Shown here piece by piece: positions 16,283 to 24,628 of a stretch of 64,000 nucleotides of DNA. The notes below the pieces were generated by a model. That model saw only the letters and a program-made list of their open reading frames with translations, did not search any database and was not told the DNA's origin. Origin of the DNA: Chloroflexota bacterium (GTDB taxonomy: Bacteria > Chloroflexota > Anaerolineae > Anaerolineales > Anaerolineaceae). Numbering within the stretch: the first letter of the stretch is position 1; each line of letters begins with the position of its first letter. The translations under genes and the position numbers were made by a program. The stretch is taken from the NCBI GenBank assembly GCA_029561345.1, contig JAKQJC010000049.1, forward strand, positions 61,088-125,087, read 5' to 3'.

Positions 16283-16315
16283 ATTATAAAACAAAAAGAT
16301 GACAGGAAAATGAAA
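16283..16315 (-). promoter_or_regulatory. Promoter of the two-component operon with regulator box
   Basis: Read on the minus strand: TTTCATTTTCCTGTCATC, then 9 nt, then TATAAT. The element has direct repeats (TTTCAT, TGTCAT) with an 11-nt period, and a further CTTCAT 11 nt upstream. It is the same element, with the same spacing to the -10, as at the two promoters below. Confidence 0.75.
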
Positions 16316-16367
16316 CCGAAATGAAGGCTTTGATGTGTTTTTTGATATTAAGAGTAATTTTATCAAC

Positions 16368-16400
16368 TTTCATCTCTTTGTCATGTTGAGTCATTATACT
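16368..16400 (+). promoter_or_regulatory. Promoter of the small-membrane-protein/apbE operon with regulator box
   Basis: TTTCATCTCTTTGTCATG (16368-16385), then 9 nt, then TATACT (16395-16400). There is no good -35 hexamer; the direct repeats occupy that position, as expected for an activator-dependent promoter. Confidence 0.75.
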
Positions 16401-16446
16401 TCAGATAATGATTTGGGATTATTGAATTGTTTTTGGAGGTGACTTG

Positions 16447-16824
16447 ATGAAAAAAGGACCGGCTATCATCGCCAGCCTGGTGACAGGGTTGTTTCTGGTT
16501 TTTGGTGTCATGGCCGTGGGGTTGAATGCCCTGGTGGCGGCCCGATTGGCCAACCCGGCCGTATCAACCCCCGCGGCGGCATCTGCTGATGCGGCCGCCC
16601 TGGAAGCCCATGCACAGCAGCTTGAGGCGCGCATTGCAGAATATCAGGCGCGCGAAGCGGACCTGCAGGCGCAAGTTTTACAGCTCAATCAGCAGTTGGA
16701 TGAAACCAGCCGTTCCCTGAGCGAATATCAACGCCTGGTTTCGGCGCTCCAGGAGCGCGGCGTGATCCGTATTGACTCCAGCGGACAGGTTCACGTCAAC
16801 CAGAGCGAAGGTGATGACGATTGA
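16447..16824 (+). CDS. Small membrane-anchored coiled-coil protein
   Basis: A 125-aa protein with an N-terminal membrane helix (residues ~5-30), a short Ala/Pro/Ser linker, then a ~60-residue coiled coil (LEARIAEYQAREADLQAQ and following). An acidic tail (SEGDDD) ends it. The ATG was chosen over the adjacent TTG; GGAGG lies at good distance. No family recognised. It is the first gene of a unit with a second small membrane protein, ApbE and a haem membrane protein, so it is perhaps an assembly or anchoring partner of that redox system. Confidence 0.75.
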   Translation: MKKGPAIIASLVTGLFLVFGVMAVGLNALVAARLANPAVSTPAAASADAAALEAHAQQLEARIAEYQAREADLQAQVLQLNQQLDETSRSLSEYQRLVSALQERGVIRIDSSGQVHVNQSEGDDD

Positions 16825-16856
16825 CCGGCTTATTCCGGCAAAGAAAGGAGAATAGC

Positions 16857-17123
16857 ATGAAAAATCAAATCATACGCTGGGGGCTGAAAATCTGGATTGG
16901 CGCGGCGGCTCTGGCCACTTTTATAGGCGGCTTCTTCCTCATTGGCCTGGCCCAACAGCCTGTAAAAGATACCAGCCCATCCACAGTGCAAAATGCGGCG
17001 CCGCTGCCCACCCTGGCGCCTCTGCCCACGCAAAGCTCAGGCCGCTCATTCCAGCGCCTGCCTTCCAATTTCAACAGCAGCCAGCCTTCAACGGGACCGC
17101 GCCTGCGTACACGGGGAAGCTGA
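16857..17123 (+). CDS. Small membrane protein with Pro/Ser-rich tail
   Basis: An 88-aa protein with one membrane helix (residues ~10-32) followed by a low-complexity, extracytoplasmic Pro/Thr/Ser/Gln-rich tail (LPTLAPLPTQSSGRSFQR). The ATG behind AAAGGAGA was preferred over an upstream TTG that overlaps the previous gene. Its stop overlaps the apbE start (TGATG). No known domain. It contains no obvious [S/T]GA[S/T] flavinylation site for ApbE. Confidence 0.7.
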   Translation: MKNQIIRWGLKIWIGAAALATFIGGFFLIGLAQQPVKDTSPSTVQNAAPLPTLAPLPTQSSGRSFQRLPSNFNSSQPSTGPRLRTRGS

Positions 17124-18073
17124 TGCAGTACGATGCGTTTCGCGCCATGAATACCAGTATTTTGCTGGCAGCCGAAGGCGACCCGGCCAGCCTGGCGGAA
17201 GGATTCCGCCAGACCAGGACCTTCATCCAGCGGCAGGAAGCGCGGTTCACCCGTTTTTCAGCCAGCAGTGAATTGTGCGCCCTCAACCTCTCGGCGGGTA
17301 AATGGTTCAAAGCTTCGCCCGAGCTTTTCGAAGTAGTCAGCCTGGCGCGCCGTTACCATGAAGAAACTGGCGGCCTGTTCAACCCGGCCATTTTGCCGCT
17401 GCTGGAAGAGGCCGGATATGACCGCAGCATGGATGACCTGAGGGAAGGGCTGCCGCCGCACCGCGCCATGGGTGAGCCGGGATCTTATGTGATGAATTTT
17501 GGCCCGGTGGAACTGGATGGAGACAGGCAGGCTGTCCATTTGCCGGCTGGCATGCGCATTGACCTGGGCGGCATCGCCAAAGGCTGGATCGCCGAACAGG
17601 CGGCGCGCTATTTTTCAACTTTTGCTTCCAACTGCGTTGTGGATGCGGGCGGCGATTTCCATTTTTGCGGCCGTCCGCTGCAAGGATCCTGGCAGGTGGC
17701 GGTTGAAGATCCCTTTGTTTCAGAGCACACCCTGGCCATGCTCAATATTGAGTCGGGAGGCGTGGCCACTTCCACTACCACCCACCGCCGCTGGCGGCAA
17801 AACGGCCAGAACCAGCACCACCTGATTGACCCGCGCACCGGCTTTCCGGCGCATTCTCCCTGGGTGAGTGTGACGGCCATTGCAGACCACACGGCGCGGG
17901 CTGAGGCGCTGGCCAAAGCCATGCTGATTGCCGGCCCCAAAGGCGCAGCCTGGCTCAGCGGCAGGCACCCGGATGCCGCCTTTATTGCGGTGGATACCCG
18001 CGGGCGGCTGTGGGGATCGGAAAACGCGAGGAGTTATCTCTGTGATGCCGAAAAATCAAGAAGAATTGCGTGA
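17123..18073 (+). CDS. apbE: FAD:protein FMN transferase (ApbE family)
   Basis: A 316-aa protein of the usual family length with the key motifs: RFTRFSASSELCALN near the N-terminus, DLGGIAKGW (about 150-158), CVVDAGGDFHFCG (FAD/Mg2+ site) and HHLIDPRTGFPA. ApbE transfers FMN from FAD to a Thr/Ser of target proteins, usually outside the membrane. No lipobox or signal peptide is visible, so it may act in the cytoplasm or be anchored through partners. The gene overlaps its neighbours on both sides (TGATG upstream, 29 nt downstream), indicating a tight operon with a haem-b membrane reductase that may belong to the same electron chain. Confidence 0.93.
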   Translation: MQYDAFRAMNTSILLAAEGDPASLAEGFRQTRTFIQRQEARFTRFSASSELCALNLSAGKWFKASPELFEVVSLARRYHEETGGLFNPAILPLLEEAGYDRSMDDLREGLPPHRAMGEPGSYVMNFGPVELDGDRQAVHLPAGMRIDLGGIAKGWIAEQAARYFSTFASNCVVDAGGDFHFCGRPLQGSWQVAVEDPFVSEHTLAMLNIESGGVATSTTTHRRWRQNGQNQHHLIDPRTGFPAHSPWVSVTAIADHTARAEALAKAMLIAGPKGAAWLSGRHPDAAFIAVDTRGRLWGSENARSYLCDAEKSRRIA

Positions 18074-18785
18074 GGAACGCGCCTCTTTATGGCGTCTGTT
18101 TTACCTGGCGGCCGGGCTGACGGTGCTGGCGGGAATGGTGCTGCTGGCCCTGGCGCTGGCAGTTTCGCCCCAAACCCCTGCCGGGGCGCAGATGGGGCAG
18201 GTGTTGTTCAGCCTGCTGCCGATGGAAGCCGGCAGCCTGCCCTGGTATATTACCCGGGCGGCCGCGCTGACGGCGTTTTTACTGCTGTGGCTTTCAACCC
18301 TGTGGGGGCTGGCCATGGCCAGCCGACTTTTTGACCCCTGGCTTTCAGGGCTGAGCGCCTATGATTTGCATGAGACGATTTCGCTGCTGGCGCTGATTTT
18401 TGCTGGTTTGCATGCGGCGGCTTTATTGTTTGACCAATACACGCCTTTTTCTCTCAACGATATTTTGCTGCCGTTCACGGCTGCATACCGGCCGGAATGG
18501 GTGGGCCTGGGTTCCCTGGCGTTATATGTGATGGCGGCCGTCACCCTGACGGCTTATTTGCGCCGCGTGATTGGCGCGCGGCTTTCCCGCCTGATTCACC
18601 TGGCAGGACTGGCCCTGTTTTGGGTCGCCGCCATCCACGGGCTGCTGACCGGTTCAGACAGCAGCCTGCCCCTGGCGCAGGTGATGTATGCGGGGACGGC
18701 TTTGAGCGTGGTGTTCATGACCACCTACTGGCTGGCGGTGCGTCTGCAGAAGAAACCCCGGCCAGTTGCGGCAGCAGCAAAATAA
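18045..18785 (+). CDS. Ferric-reductase-like transmembrane haem b protein
   Basis: A 246-aa protein with six membrane helices. Four His residues lie in two pairs on two helices (His109 and His123 in YDLHETISLLALIFAGLH; His185 and His198 in LIHLAGLALFWVAAIHG). This is the bis-haem pattern of the ferric reductase/NOX/MsrQ superfamily. No FAD or NAD domain is attached, as in MsrQ-type cytochromes, so electrons must come from quinol or a separate flavoprotein. Co-transcription with ApbE points to a flavinylated partner. The ATG follows GAGGAG; a GTG one codon earlier is equally possible. Confidence 0.85.
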   Translation: MPKNQEELREERASLWRLFYLAAGLTVLAGMVLLALALAVSPQTPAGAQMGQVLFSLLPMEAGSLPWYITRAAALTAFLLLWLSTLWGLAMASRLFDPWLSGLSAYDLHETISLLALIFAGLHAAALLFDQYTPFSLNDILLPFTAAYRPEWVGLGSLALYVMAAVTLTAYLRRVIGARLSRLIHLAGLALFWVAAIHGLLTGSDSSLPLAQVMYAGTALSVVFMTTYWLAVRLQKKPRPVAAAAK

Positions 18786-18797
18786 GAAATTTATTAA

Positions 18798-18830
18798 TTT
18801 CATCTTTCTGTCATGATACCTGATTACAAT
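18798..18830 (+). promoter_or_regulatory. Promoter of the HtrA gene with regulator box
   Basis: TTTCATCTTTCTGTCATG (18798-18815), then 9 nt, then TACAAT (18825-18830). It matches the boxes at 16368 and 16298 at 14 or more of 18 positions, and the spacing is identical. Confidence 0.78.
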
Positions 18831-18901
18831 CTCTTTCAGGTCAGGTTTGACTGAAAATTCTCTCCGCCAGACGGAGCAAAACCTGTAAGGAGGTTTTTTT
18901 T

Positions 18902-20104
18902 ATGAAACGACTTGCGATGACATCCATTCTTGTACTGGCCATCCTGCTTTCAGGGTGCGCCCCGGTTCTATCCTTCTCGCTGGGCGGCGCTGCCGGTCTG
19001 CTGACCGCGCAATCTCAAACGGCATCCACCGAAAAGGCCGCGGCGCCGGTGACTGTGCAGAAATCTGAGCCGGCGGTGATGATTTCCGGCAATCTCAATG
19101 GCGAAGTGGCAGCCCTGCAGGGCACCCTCTCACAAATTTACGATCAGGTGAACCCTTCGGTGGTGAACATTCAAGTATGGGTTCCGGCTACGGATGCCTT
19201 TAATTCGCCCTTCACCCGGCGGGGCGCTTCGCAGCCCCTGCAGGAAGGACTGGGTTCAGGCTTTGTCTGGGATACGGATGGGCATATCGTTACCAATAAT
19301 CATGTGGTTGATGGCGCCACCAAAATCAATGTCACTTTTGCGGATGGGCTGACCGTGCCCGCAACCCTGGTGGGTGCGGACCCTGCCAGCGACCTGGCGG
19401 TCATCAAAGTGGATGTGGCGGCTGAATCTCTTCATCCGGTCATTCTGGCCGATTCGAGCCAGGTGAAGGTGGGCCAGCTGGCCATCGCCATTGGCAATCC
19501 TTACGGCCTGTCGGGCACCATGACCCAGGGCATTGTCAGCGCCCTGTCGCGCTCGCTGCCCGTGGAAAGCGGCTCTTCCAGCGGCGCCACTTATTCCATC
19601 CCCGATATCATCCAGACCGACGCAGCGATCAATCCAGGCAATTCAGGCGGCGTGCTGCTGAATGACCAGGGCCATGTGATGGGCGTGACGGCGGCCATTC
19701 AATCGGTGGCGGGCGATAACTCTGGCATTGGCTTTGTCATTCCGTCGAATATTGTGGCGCGGGTGGTGCCGGTGCTGATCACCGAAGGCAAATACGACCA
19801 TGCCCGCATGGGCATCAGCGGCGCAACCCTCACCCCCGACCTGGCCAAAGCCATGAACTTGAGTGAGGATCAGAAAGGTGTGCTGGTGATAACGGTGGTT
19901 GAAGGCAGCCCGGCAGAAAAAGCCGGCCTGAAAGCCAGCACCCAGAAGGTTGAGATCAACGGGAAAACCGGTCTGGTGGGCGGCGATGTGATTGTGGCCA
20001 TCGACGGCACGGAAATCACCCGCTTTGAAGATATCACTTCTTATCTCTTCAACAACACACAGGCCGGCCAAACCGTGACTCTGACCGTGTTGAGGGACGG
20101 GTAG
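18902..20104 (+). CDS. HtrA/DegP-like serine protease with PDZ domain (lipoprotein), C-terminus cut by TAG
   Basis: A 400-aa exported protease. A lipoprotein signal ends at ILLSGC (Cys19). The trypsin-like domain holds the triad His134 (TNNHVV), Asp164 (SDLAVIKV) and Ser248 (NPGNSGG). A PDZ domain covers ~295-400. It degrades or refolds damaged extracytoplasmic proteins. The frame ends with VLRDG-TAG, but the next 13 codons, up to TAA at 20144, read EKSLQLTLANLSD, the normal C-terminal strand of HtrA PDZ domains. Either a recent nonsense change (or sequencing error) or readthrough is indicated. The promoter carries the two-component regulator box, so this is part of an envelope-stress regulon. 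Confidence 0.93.
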   Translation: MKRLAMTSILVLAILLSGCAPVLSFSLGGAAGLLTAQSQTASTEKAAAPVTVQKSEPAVMISGNLNGEVAALQGTLSQIYDQVNPSVVNIQVWVPATDAFNSPFTRRGASQPLQEGLGSGFVWDTDGHIVTNNHVVDGATKINVTFADGLTVPATLVGADPASDLAVIKVDVAAESLHPVILADSSQVKVGQLAIAIGNPYGLSGTMTQGIVSALSRSLPVESGSSSGATYSIPDIIQTDAAINPGNSGGVLLNDQGHVMGVTAAIQSVAGDNSGIGFVIPSNIVARVVPVLITEGKYDHARMGISGATLTPDLAKAMNLSEDQKGVLVITVVEGSPAEKAGLKASTQKVEINGKTGLVGGDVIVAIDGTEITRFEDITSYLFNNTQAGQTVTLTVLRDG

Positions 20105-20200
20105 GAGAAGAGCCTTCAATTGACGCTGGCCAACTTATCTGATTAAAACCCGTCCTTCCCTCGGCCAAAGCCGTCTGCGGGCGCTGGCCTGGGAATAAAA

Positions 20201-20237
20201 AAAAGCCTCCTGCGCATGAACTGAAGCAGGAGGCTTT
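20201..20237. terminator. Bidirectional terminator
   Basis: AAAAGCCTCCTGC and GCAGGAGGCTTTT form a perfect 13-bp stem with flanking A/T runs, between the convergent HtrA and lipoprotein genes. Confidence 0.92.
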
Positions 20238-20250
20238 TGATATTAAGTTG

Positions 20251-20811
20251 TTATTTGATTTTGGCTTCGAGCTTTTTGATGACTTCAACGGCATTATCTT
20301 CGGTCACATCCTGACCCATAATGAGGAGGACGGAAATGATATTGACCTTGCGGAAAGCTACCAGATAAAGCTTGCCCATGTTGGGGTCATCGCTGGTGTA
20401 CATGATGGTCTTATCGCCAAAAGTTTTACCGGTCACTTCCTGAAACTCAGAGCTGATCAGAGAGTTTTTGAGTTCGCCGGTAATTTTGCTGGCAAAACCC
20501 TCTGAAGCAAAGGCATCTTCGGCCTCCTTGATGGTTTTGACATTGATCACCATGCTGGTCACCACCTTCAAATCCTGGGTGGAGAAGAGGCGCAGGCTGA
20601 CGCTGTTGACCGGCGCAGAAGCATCCAGACCCAGTGCGGTGGGGTCTTCGCTGGCCTGCGCCATGGCGTAGGTGGATCCCAGGTCTTCAATGGTGATGTT
20701 CAAATCTTTGGCTATGGTGGAAATGGGGGCGGGGGCAGCTGCGCCGCAGGCAGCCAGGGAAAAGATCACGATGATGCTGGCAAGGGTGAAGGCAAGATGG
20801 GTGAATTTCAT
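20251..20811 (-). CDS. Lipoprotein, paralogue 1 of a tandem pair
   Basis: A 186-aa secreted lipoprotein: signal peptide with lipobox SLAAC (Cys22), then a compact domain rich in beta strands ending in DNAVEVIKKLEAKIK. It is clearly homologous along its whole length to the next gene; both are 186 aa and share FGDKT, MGKLYLV.FRKVNI and the C-terminal helix. No characterised family is recognised. The ATG was set at MKFTH; the 22 extra codons upstream lie in the leader. Probably a solute- or surface-binding protein, function unknown. Confidence 0.85.
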   Translation of the reverse strand: MKFTHLAFTLASIIVIFSLAACGAAAPAPISTIAKDLNITIEDLGSTYAMAQASEDPTALGLDASAPVNSVSLRLFSTQDLKVVTSMVINVKTIKEAEDAFASEGFASKITGELKNSLISSEFQEVTGKTFGDKTIMYTSDDPNMGKLYLVAFRKVNIISVLLIMGQDVTEDNAVEVIKKLEAKIK

Positions 20812-20870
20812 GGTCGAGTTTCTTTCTTTAAATATTGAAATGGTGCGTGTATTGTACCACAGGCAGGTAA

Positions 20871-20901
20871 AAAACACCGGCGGGGGTTAGCCGCCGGTGA
20901 A
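20871..20901 (-). terminator. Terminator between the paralogous lipoprotein genes
   Basis: A CACCGGCGG stem with a TAACCC-type loop is followed on the minus strand by TTTTTT. It ends the upstream paralogue and separates the two transcription units. Confidence 0.8.
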
Positions 20902-20922
20902 AGCAATCACTGCCAGAAGAAA

Positions 20923-21483
20923 TTACTTGATCTTGGCTTCGAGCTTCTTGACGATTTCGACCGCAGATTCTTCGGTCTGGTTGGAGCCGATGATGAAGAC
21001 CACCGACACAATGTTGACCTTGCGGAAAACAACCAGGTAGAGCTTGCCCATGGTGGCATCTTCGCCAGCGAACATGAGGGTCTTGTCGCCGAATTTGTAG
21101 CTGGTCAGTTCTTTGAACTGAACGCCGGGGATGGAGCTTTCGAGCTGGCCGGTGATGGAGCCAACGAGGCCCTTCTCGCCGAAGGCATCTTCAGCATCCT
21201 TGACGGTCTTGACATTCATCACAACGCTGGTGACGATCTGCATATCTTCGGTGGCGAAGGCGCGCATGTTGGCGCTGTTGATGGGGGCGGAGGCGTCCAC
21301 ACCGAGGGCTTCAACGCCGTCGCTTTCCTGCATCATGGTGTAGCCGGTGCCAAGATCTTCAGCGGTGTAGTTGAGGTCTTTGGCGGCGGCGGCCAGGGGG
21401 GCGGGGCCAGAGGCGCCGCAGGCGACCATGGAAATGATCATGATGATGGATGCGAAGGTTAAGACGATACGATTGAATTTCAT
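20923..21483 (-). CDS. Lipoprotein, paralogue 2 of a tandem pair
   Basis: A 186-aa protein with lipobox SMVAC (Cys22), followed by a domain homologous to the neighbouring lipoprotein. Shared blocks include the AKDLNYTAEDLG region, ASAPINSANMR, the NVKTVKDAEDAF region, FGDKTLM and the VKKLEAKIK end. It has its own promoter and terminator, so the two copies can be expressed separately. Good Shine-Dalgarno (GAGGAGAG). Function unknown. Confidence 0.86.
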   Translation of the reverse strand: MKFNRIVLTFASIIMIISMVACGASGPAPLAAAAKDLNYTAEDLGTGYTMMQESDGVEALGVDASAPINSANMRAFATEDMQIVTSVVMNVKTVKDAEDAFGEKGLVGSITGQLESSIPGVQFKELTSYKFGDKTLMFAGEDATMGKLYLVVFRKVNIVSVVFIIGSNQTEESAVEIVKKLEAKIK

Positions 21484-21520
21484 TAGGTTTCTCTCCTCAA
21501 AAAAATTGGTTCTGAGCCTT

Positions 21521-21548
21521 ATTTTACCACCGCAATGATATTTGACAA
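21521..21548 (-). promoter_or_regulatory. Putative promoter of lipoprotein paralogue 2
   Basis: On the minus strand, TTGTCA and TAAAAT are separated by 16 nt, about 38 nt before the start codon. Confidence 0.55.
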
Positions 21549-21668
21549 TGTTTTTCCCCTGCCCATTTTTTAAAGGAAATCAGCTCTCTTCAGAGATATT
21601 CTTTCAAGTTTTCGGCGCCGCCAGCTTTACCGCATCAACCGGGACCTGATGCATGCGTTTTAGCCAAC

Positions 21669-21702
21669 AAAAAAGGATGCCGCACAATGGGCATCCTTTT
21701 TT
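21669..21702 (-). terminator. Terminator of the MacAB-like operon
   Basis: AAAAAAGGATGCC / GGGCATCCTTTTTT forms a stem-loop with T-runs on either strand, 21 nt past the ATPase stop codon. Confidence 0.9.
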
Positions 21703-21722
21703 GATCGCGGGCTGCGGGCAGA

Positions 21723-22463
21723 TCAGTGCCGGCCGCCCGTCACCAGTTCCATAATCTCATCGCGGGTGGCGTAGATGCGCACCAGTTTGCCGTCGCGCAT
21801 TTGCAGCACCCGGTCCACAAATTCGCACATGCGCAGGTCGTGGGTCACCATGATGCCGGCGCGTTTTTGTTCGTGAATCAGGCCGGCGAAGGTTTCCACC
21901 ACCTGGTAGGCGCGTTCGGTATCCAGGCTGGCGGTGGGCTCATCAGCCAGCACCAGGCTGGGATTGTGAATGAGGGCGCGGGCAATGGCCACGCGCTGCT
22001 GCTGGCCGCCCGACATCTGCCCGGGCAGGTTGTGCATGCGTTCGCCCAGGCCCAGGCGCGCCAGCAGTTCGCGGGCGCGCAGTTTGCCGGTCTTATCCAG
22101 GCGGTTGTTGAGGCGCAGCATCAGCTCGACGTTTTCAACGGCGCTCAGGTAAGGCACCAGGTTGTTGGCCTGGAAGGTGAAGCCGATTTTTTCGCGGCGC
22201 AGCAAAACCCGTTCGCGGTCGTCCATTTTGGCCAGGTCCTGCCCATCGAGCAGAATTTGCCCGGAGGTGGGTTGAAGCAGGGCCGCCAGAATGGACAGCA
22301 TGGTGGTTTTACCAGAACCGCTGGGGCCCACCAGGGCCACAAATTCGCCGGCCGCCACCTGCAGCGAAACATCGTCCACGGCCTGGATGACGCCGGAATC
22401 GCTCTGATAGGTTTTAATCACCGATCTGGTTTCAAGTGCATAGTTGTTCATGGCGGTACCCAT
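21723..22463 (-). CDS. ABC transporter ATP-binding protein (MacB/LolD-like)
   Basis: A 246-aa ATPase with Walker [11 protein letters not shown]-loop [17 protein letters not shown], signature [15 protein letters not shown], Walker [13 protein letters not shown] and H-loop VTHD. The FQ..NL.P.LT-type Q-loop and short length place it in the o228/MacB/LolD group, which works with FtsX-like permeases in extraction or export rather than classic uptake. The start overlaps the permease stop (TAATG). It is third in an adaptor-permease-ATPase operon. Confidence 0.93.
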   Translation of the reverse strand: MGTAMNNYALETRSVIKTYQSDSGVIQAVDDVSLQVAAGEFVALVGPSGSGKTTMLSILAALLQPTSGQILLDGQDLAKMDDRERVLLRREKIGFTFQANNLVPYLSAVENVELMLRLNNRLDKTGKLRARELLARLGLGERMHNLPGQMSGGQQQRVAIARALIHNPSLVLADEPTASLDTERAYQVVETFAGLIHEQKRAGIMVTHDLRMCEFVDRVLQMRDGKLVRIYATRDEIMELVTGGRH

Positions 22464-23635
22464 TATGAGGACAATCCCAGCGCTTTGAGCGGCTCAATGC
22501 GCACGGCGTATCGAATTGAAACCAGTCCGCCCAGCGGTCCAATCAGCAGCAGGGCCACCACGGCCAGCGCTGAAGTGGTGCCGTTGAACACAATCGGCAC
22601 CGTGGGAGGAAAGGTGAGCGAAAACAGGAAGCTGAGCAGGGCGCCGATGGCCACGCCGATGACGGTGATGACCACAATCTGGATCACGGAGGCGGCTGCC
22701 ACAATATGGTTGGCGGTGCCAATGGCTTTCAACACGCCAATCTGCGCCACTTTCTGCAAAATTTGAATCTGGAAGAAGCCGCCAATCACCAGGATGCCAA
22801 TGAAAAGGGTGAAGCCGCCCTGTGTGTTGAGGGTGCTCTGCTGCGCGGAATAACCCGGCAGTGCCTGGATGGCTGTGTTGAGGGTGGCGGTTTCCACATT
22901 GTTCACCTGCTGCACCAGGCGCTGAGAAACCACATCCACCTGAGCGCCGTCTTCCAGTTTCACCAGAATGACATTGGCGATCGGGTTGGAGATGTTGACT
23001 TCAGCTTCTGATTTTGGCCGGATGCGGTCCCAGGTGAAGAAGGGAGCAAAGATGGACGGCTGCAGCGAATATTGCTGCCCGGCAGTGATACCCACAATGC
23101 GCAGTTCATAAAATTCATCTTTGGTACCCTGGGTCACGCGCAGGGTCACGCTGTCGCCCACTTTCAGCTTGGAACGGTAGGCGGTGTTGGAATCAATCAG
23201 CACTTCCTGGGCCAGGCCGGTGACAAGCTGCCGCCCCTCCACCACCGGCGGCTCGCCAGTGTGACCGGGTTCCACGCCCAGCAAAGCCACCTTGAGGGCC
23301 GGAACATTGCCCGGCAGCACCAGGTTGGCGCTGGATGTGCCCAGCATGCCGGCGTCAGCCACGCCTTCCACCCGGCGCACCGCGGCCAGGCGGTCGCGGC
23401 CCAGGCGGCTGGCGGCAATCAGGTAATCGGATTTGGCCTGGTAGACGATCAGCTCGGCGTTCAGCTTGGAAATGTATTCGCGGTTGCCGTTGCCCAGCCC
23501 CTCGCCCAGCGCGGCGATGAACAGCACCAGCAGGGTGATCAGGGCGATCACCAGGCTGACCAGCAGGAAGCGGCCGCGGTTGCGCCACACTTCCTTGACC
23601 GCCAGATATCCTGCAATCGATAGAGTCTGTACCAT
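22463..23635 (-). CDS. ABC transporter permease (MacB/FtsX-like)
   Basis: A 390-aa protein with the FtsX/MacB topology: helix 1 at ~22-44, a large extracytoplasmic domain (~45-270), then three C-terminal helices (~275-295, 320-345, 355-375). The loop LQKVAQIGVLKAIGT is the family hallmark that contacts the ATPase. Such permeases transmit ATP hydrolysis mechanically to periplasmic partners, here the HlyD-like lipoprotein encoded just upstream. Substrate unknown. Confidence 0.9.
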   Translation of the reverse strand: MVQTLSIAGYLAVKEVWRNRGRFLLVSLVIALITLLVLFIAALGEGLGNGNREYISKLNAELIVYQAKSDYLIAASRLGRDRLAAVRRVEGVADAGMLGTSSANLVLPGNVPALKVALLGVEPGHTGEPPVVEGRQLVTGLAQEVLIDSNTAYRSKLKVGDSVTLRVTQGTKDEFYELRIVGITAGQQYSLQPSIFAPFFTWDRIRPKSEAEVNISNPIANVILVKLEDGAQVDVVSQRLVQQVNNVETATLNTAIQALPGYSAQQSTLNTQGGFTLFIGILVIGGFFQIQILQKVAQIGVLKAIGTANHIVAAASVIQIVVITVIGVAIGALLSFLFSLTFPPTVPIVFNGTTSALAVVALLLIGPLGGLVSIRYAVRIEPLKALGLSS

Positions 23636-23653
23636 GGTTTGCTCCTGGTTCTG

Positions 23654-24601
23654 CTATCTGGCAAAGGTCACAGCGGCGGTCATACCCCAGCGCATCAGCG
23701 GGTCGGTCTGTTTCAGGGTCACGGTCACGGTGTAGGTGATGTCGCCGCGTTTTTCCTCGTAGCGCGCATTGATATGGGTCACTTCGCCTTCAAGGGTCTT
23801 TTCAGGCAGGGCGTCGAGGGTCACGGTCACCTTCTGTCCGAGGCTGATTTTAACCACATCTGCTTCGGTGAGGTTATCGGTTTCCACCACCCAGTTTGAA
23901 AAATCGGCCAGGGTGAACACGGGCTGGCCGGCGGCCAGGCGCTGCCCGGCCTGCAGGCTGGCATCCACCAGGGTGCCGGCGGCAGGCGATTTCAATTCCA
24001 GGGCCGCGATGGCAGCCTGGGCGCTGGTCAGGGCGGCATCCGCGCTGGCCAGACGCGCTTCAGCGGCGGCCTGCAGGTCCGGATCAACACCCTTGCCGCT
24101 TTCCAACCGACTCAGCGTGTCCTGTGCCTGGGCCAGCTTGGCTTCGGCCAGGACTTCAATAGCCTTGTTTTCATCTGTGGCGTCTTCTTCGCGGTTGGTG
24201 CGGGCGGTTTCAAGTGCCTTTTCGGCAGTGATGACGTTTAATTTGGCCTGGGCCAGATTCACCTCGGCGGCGGCTTTCAGGTTATCCAGAGCCAGCTGAG
24301 CGGCCTGGGCTTCCTGCTGCGCCCGCGCCAGGGCAGCCTGCGCCTCAGGCGAGCCGTTCAGGCGGGCCAGCGCCTGCCCGGCGCTGACGGTTTCGCCGTC
24401 CTTCACCAGCACCTCAGCCACCTGACCGGACAGGCTGAAGGATACATCGAGGGTGTTGACGGGCATCAGACGCCCTTCGGCAATCACGCCCTGCGGAACA
24501 GAGGCGGCGGTGGCGGCGGCGGGGGTCGGGCTGGCGGCGCAGGCAGACAGGATCAGGGCGGCGGCCGCTAAAACGATCAAAGATAGAGATAATTTCTTCA
24601 T
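23654..24601 (-). CDS. HlyD/MacA-family membrane fusion lipoprotein
   Basis: A 315-aa lipoprotein (lipobox ILSAC, Cys21) of the efflux adaptor family. An N-terminal half-lipoyl motif (VSFSLSGQVAEVLVKDGETVSAGQALARL) is followed by a long Ala-rich alpha hairpin (~80-190), the second lipoyl half (LKSPAAGTLVDASLQAGQRLAAGQ) and beta-barrel segments. In a cell lacking a TolC-type outer membrane channel it would act as an extracytoplasmic chaperone for the ABC exporter. It lies upstream of its permease and ATPase, 18 nt apart. Confidence 0.92.
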   Translation of the reverse strand: MKKLSLSLIVLAAAALILSACAASPTPAAATAASVPQGVIAEGRLMPVNTLDVSFSLSGQVAEVLVKDGETVSAGQALARLNGSPEAQAALARAQQEAQAAQLALDNLKAAAEVNLAQAKLNVITAEKALETARTNREEDATDENKAIEVLAEAKLAQAQDTLSRLESGKGVDPDLQAAAEARLASADAALTSAQAAIAALELKSPAAGTLVDASLQAGQRLAAGQPVFTLADFSNWVVETDNLTEADVVKISLGQKVTVTLDALPEKTLEGEVTHINARYEEKRGDITYTVTVTLKQTDPLMRWGMTAAVTFAR

Positions 24602-24628
24602 GCGAGTTTCTCCCACGGGTTCAAAAGG

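Noticed and set aside
20102..20104. TAG read as pyrrolysine
   Set aside because: No pyl genes are visible, and a simple nonsense change near the gene end explains it better.
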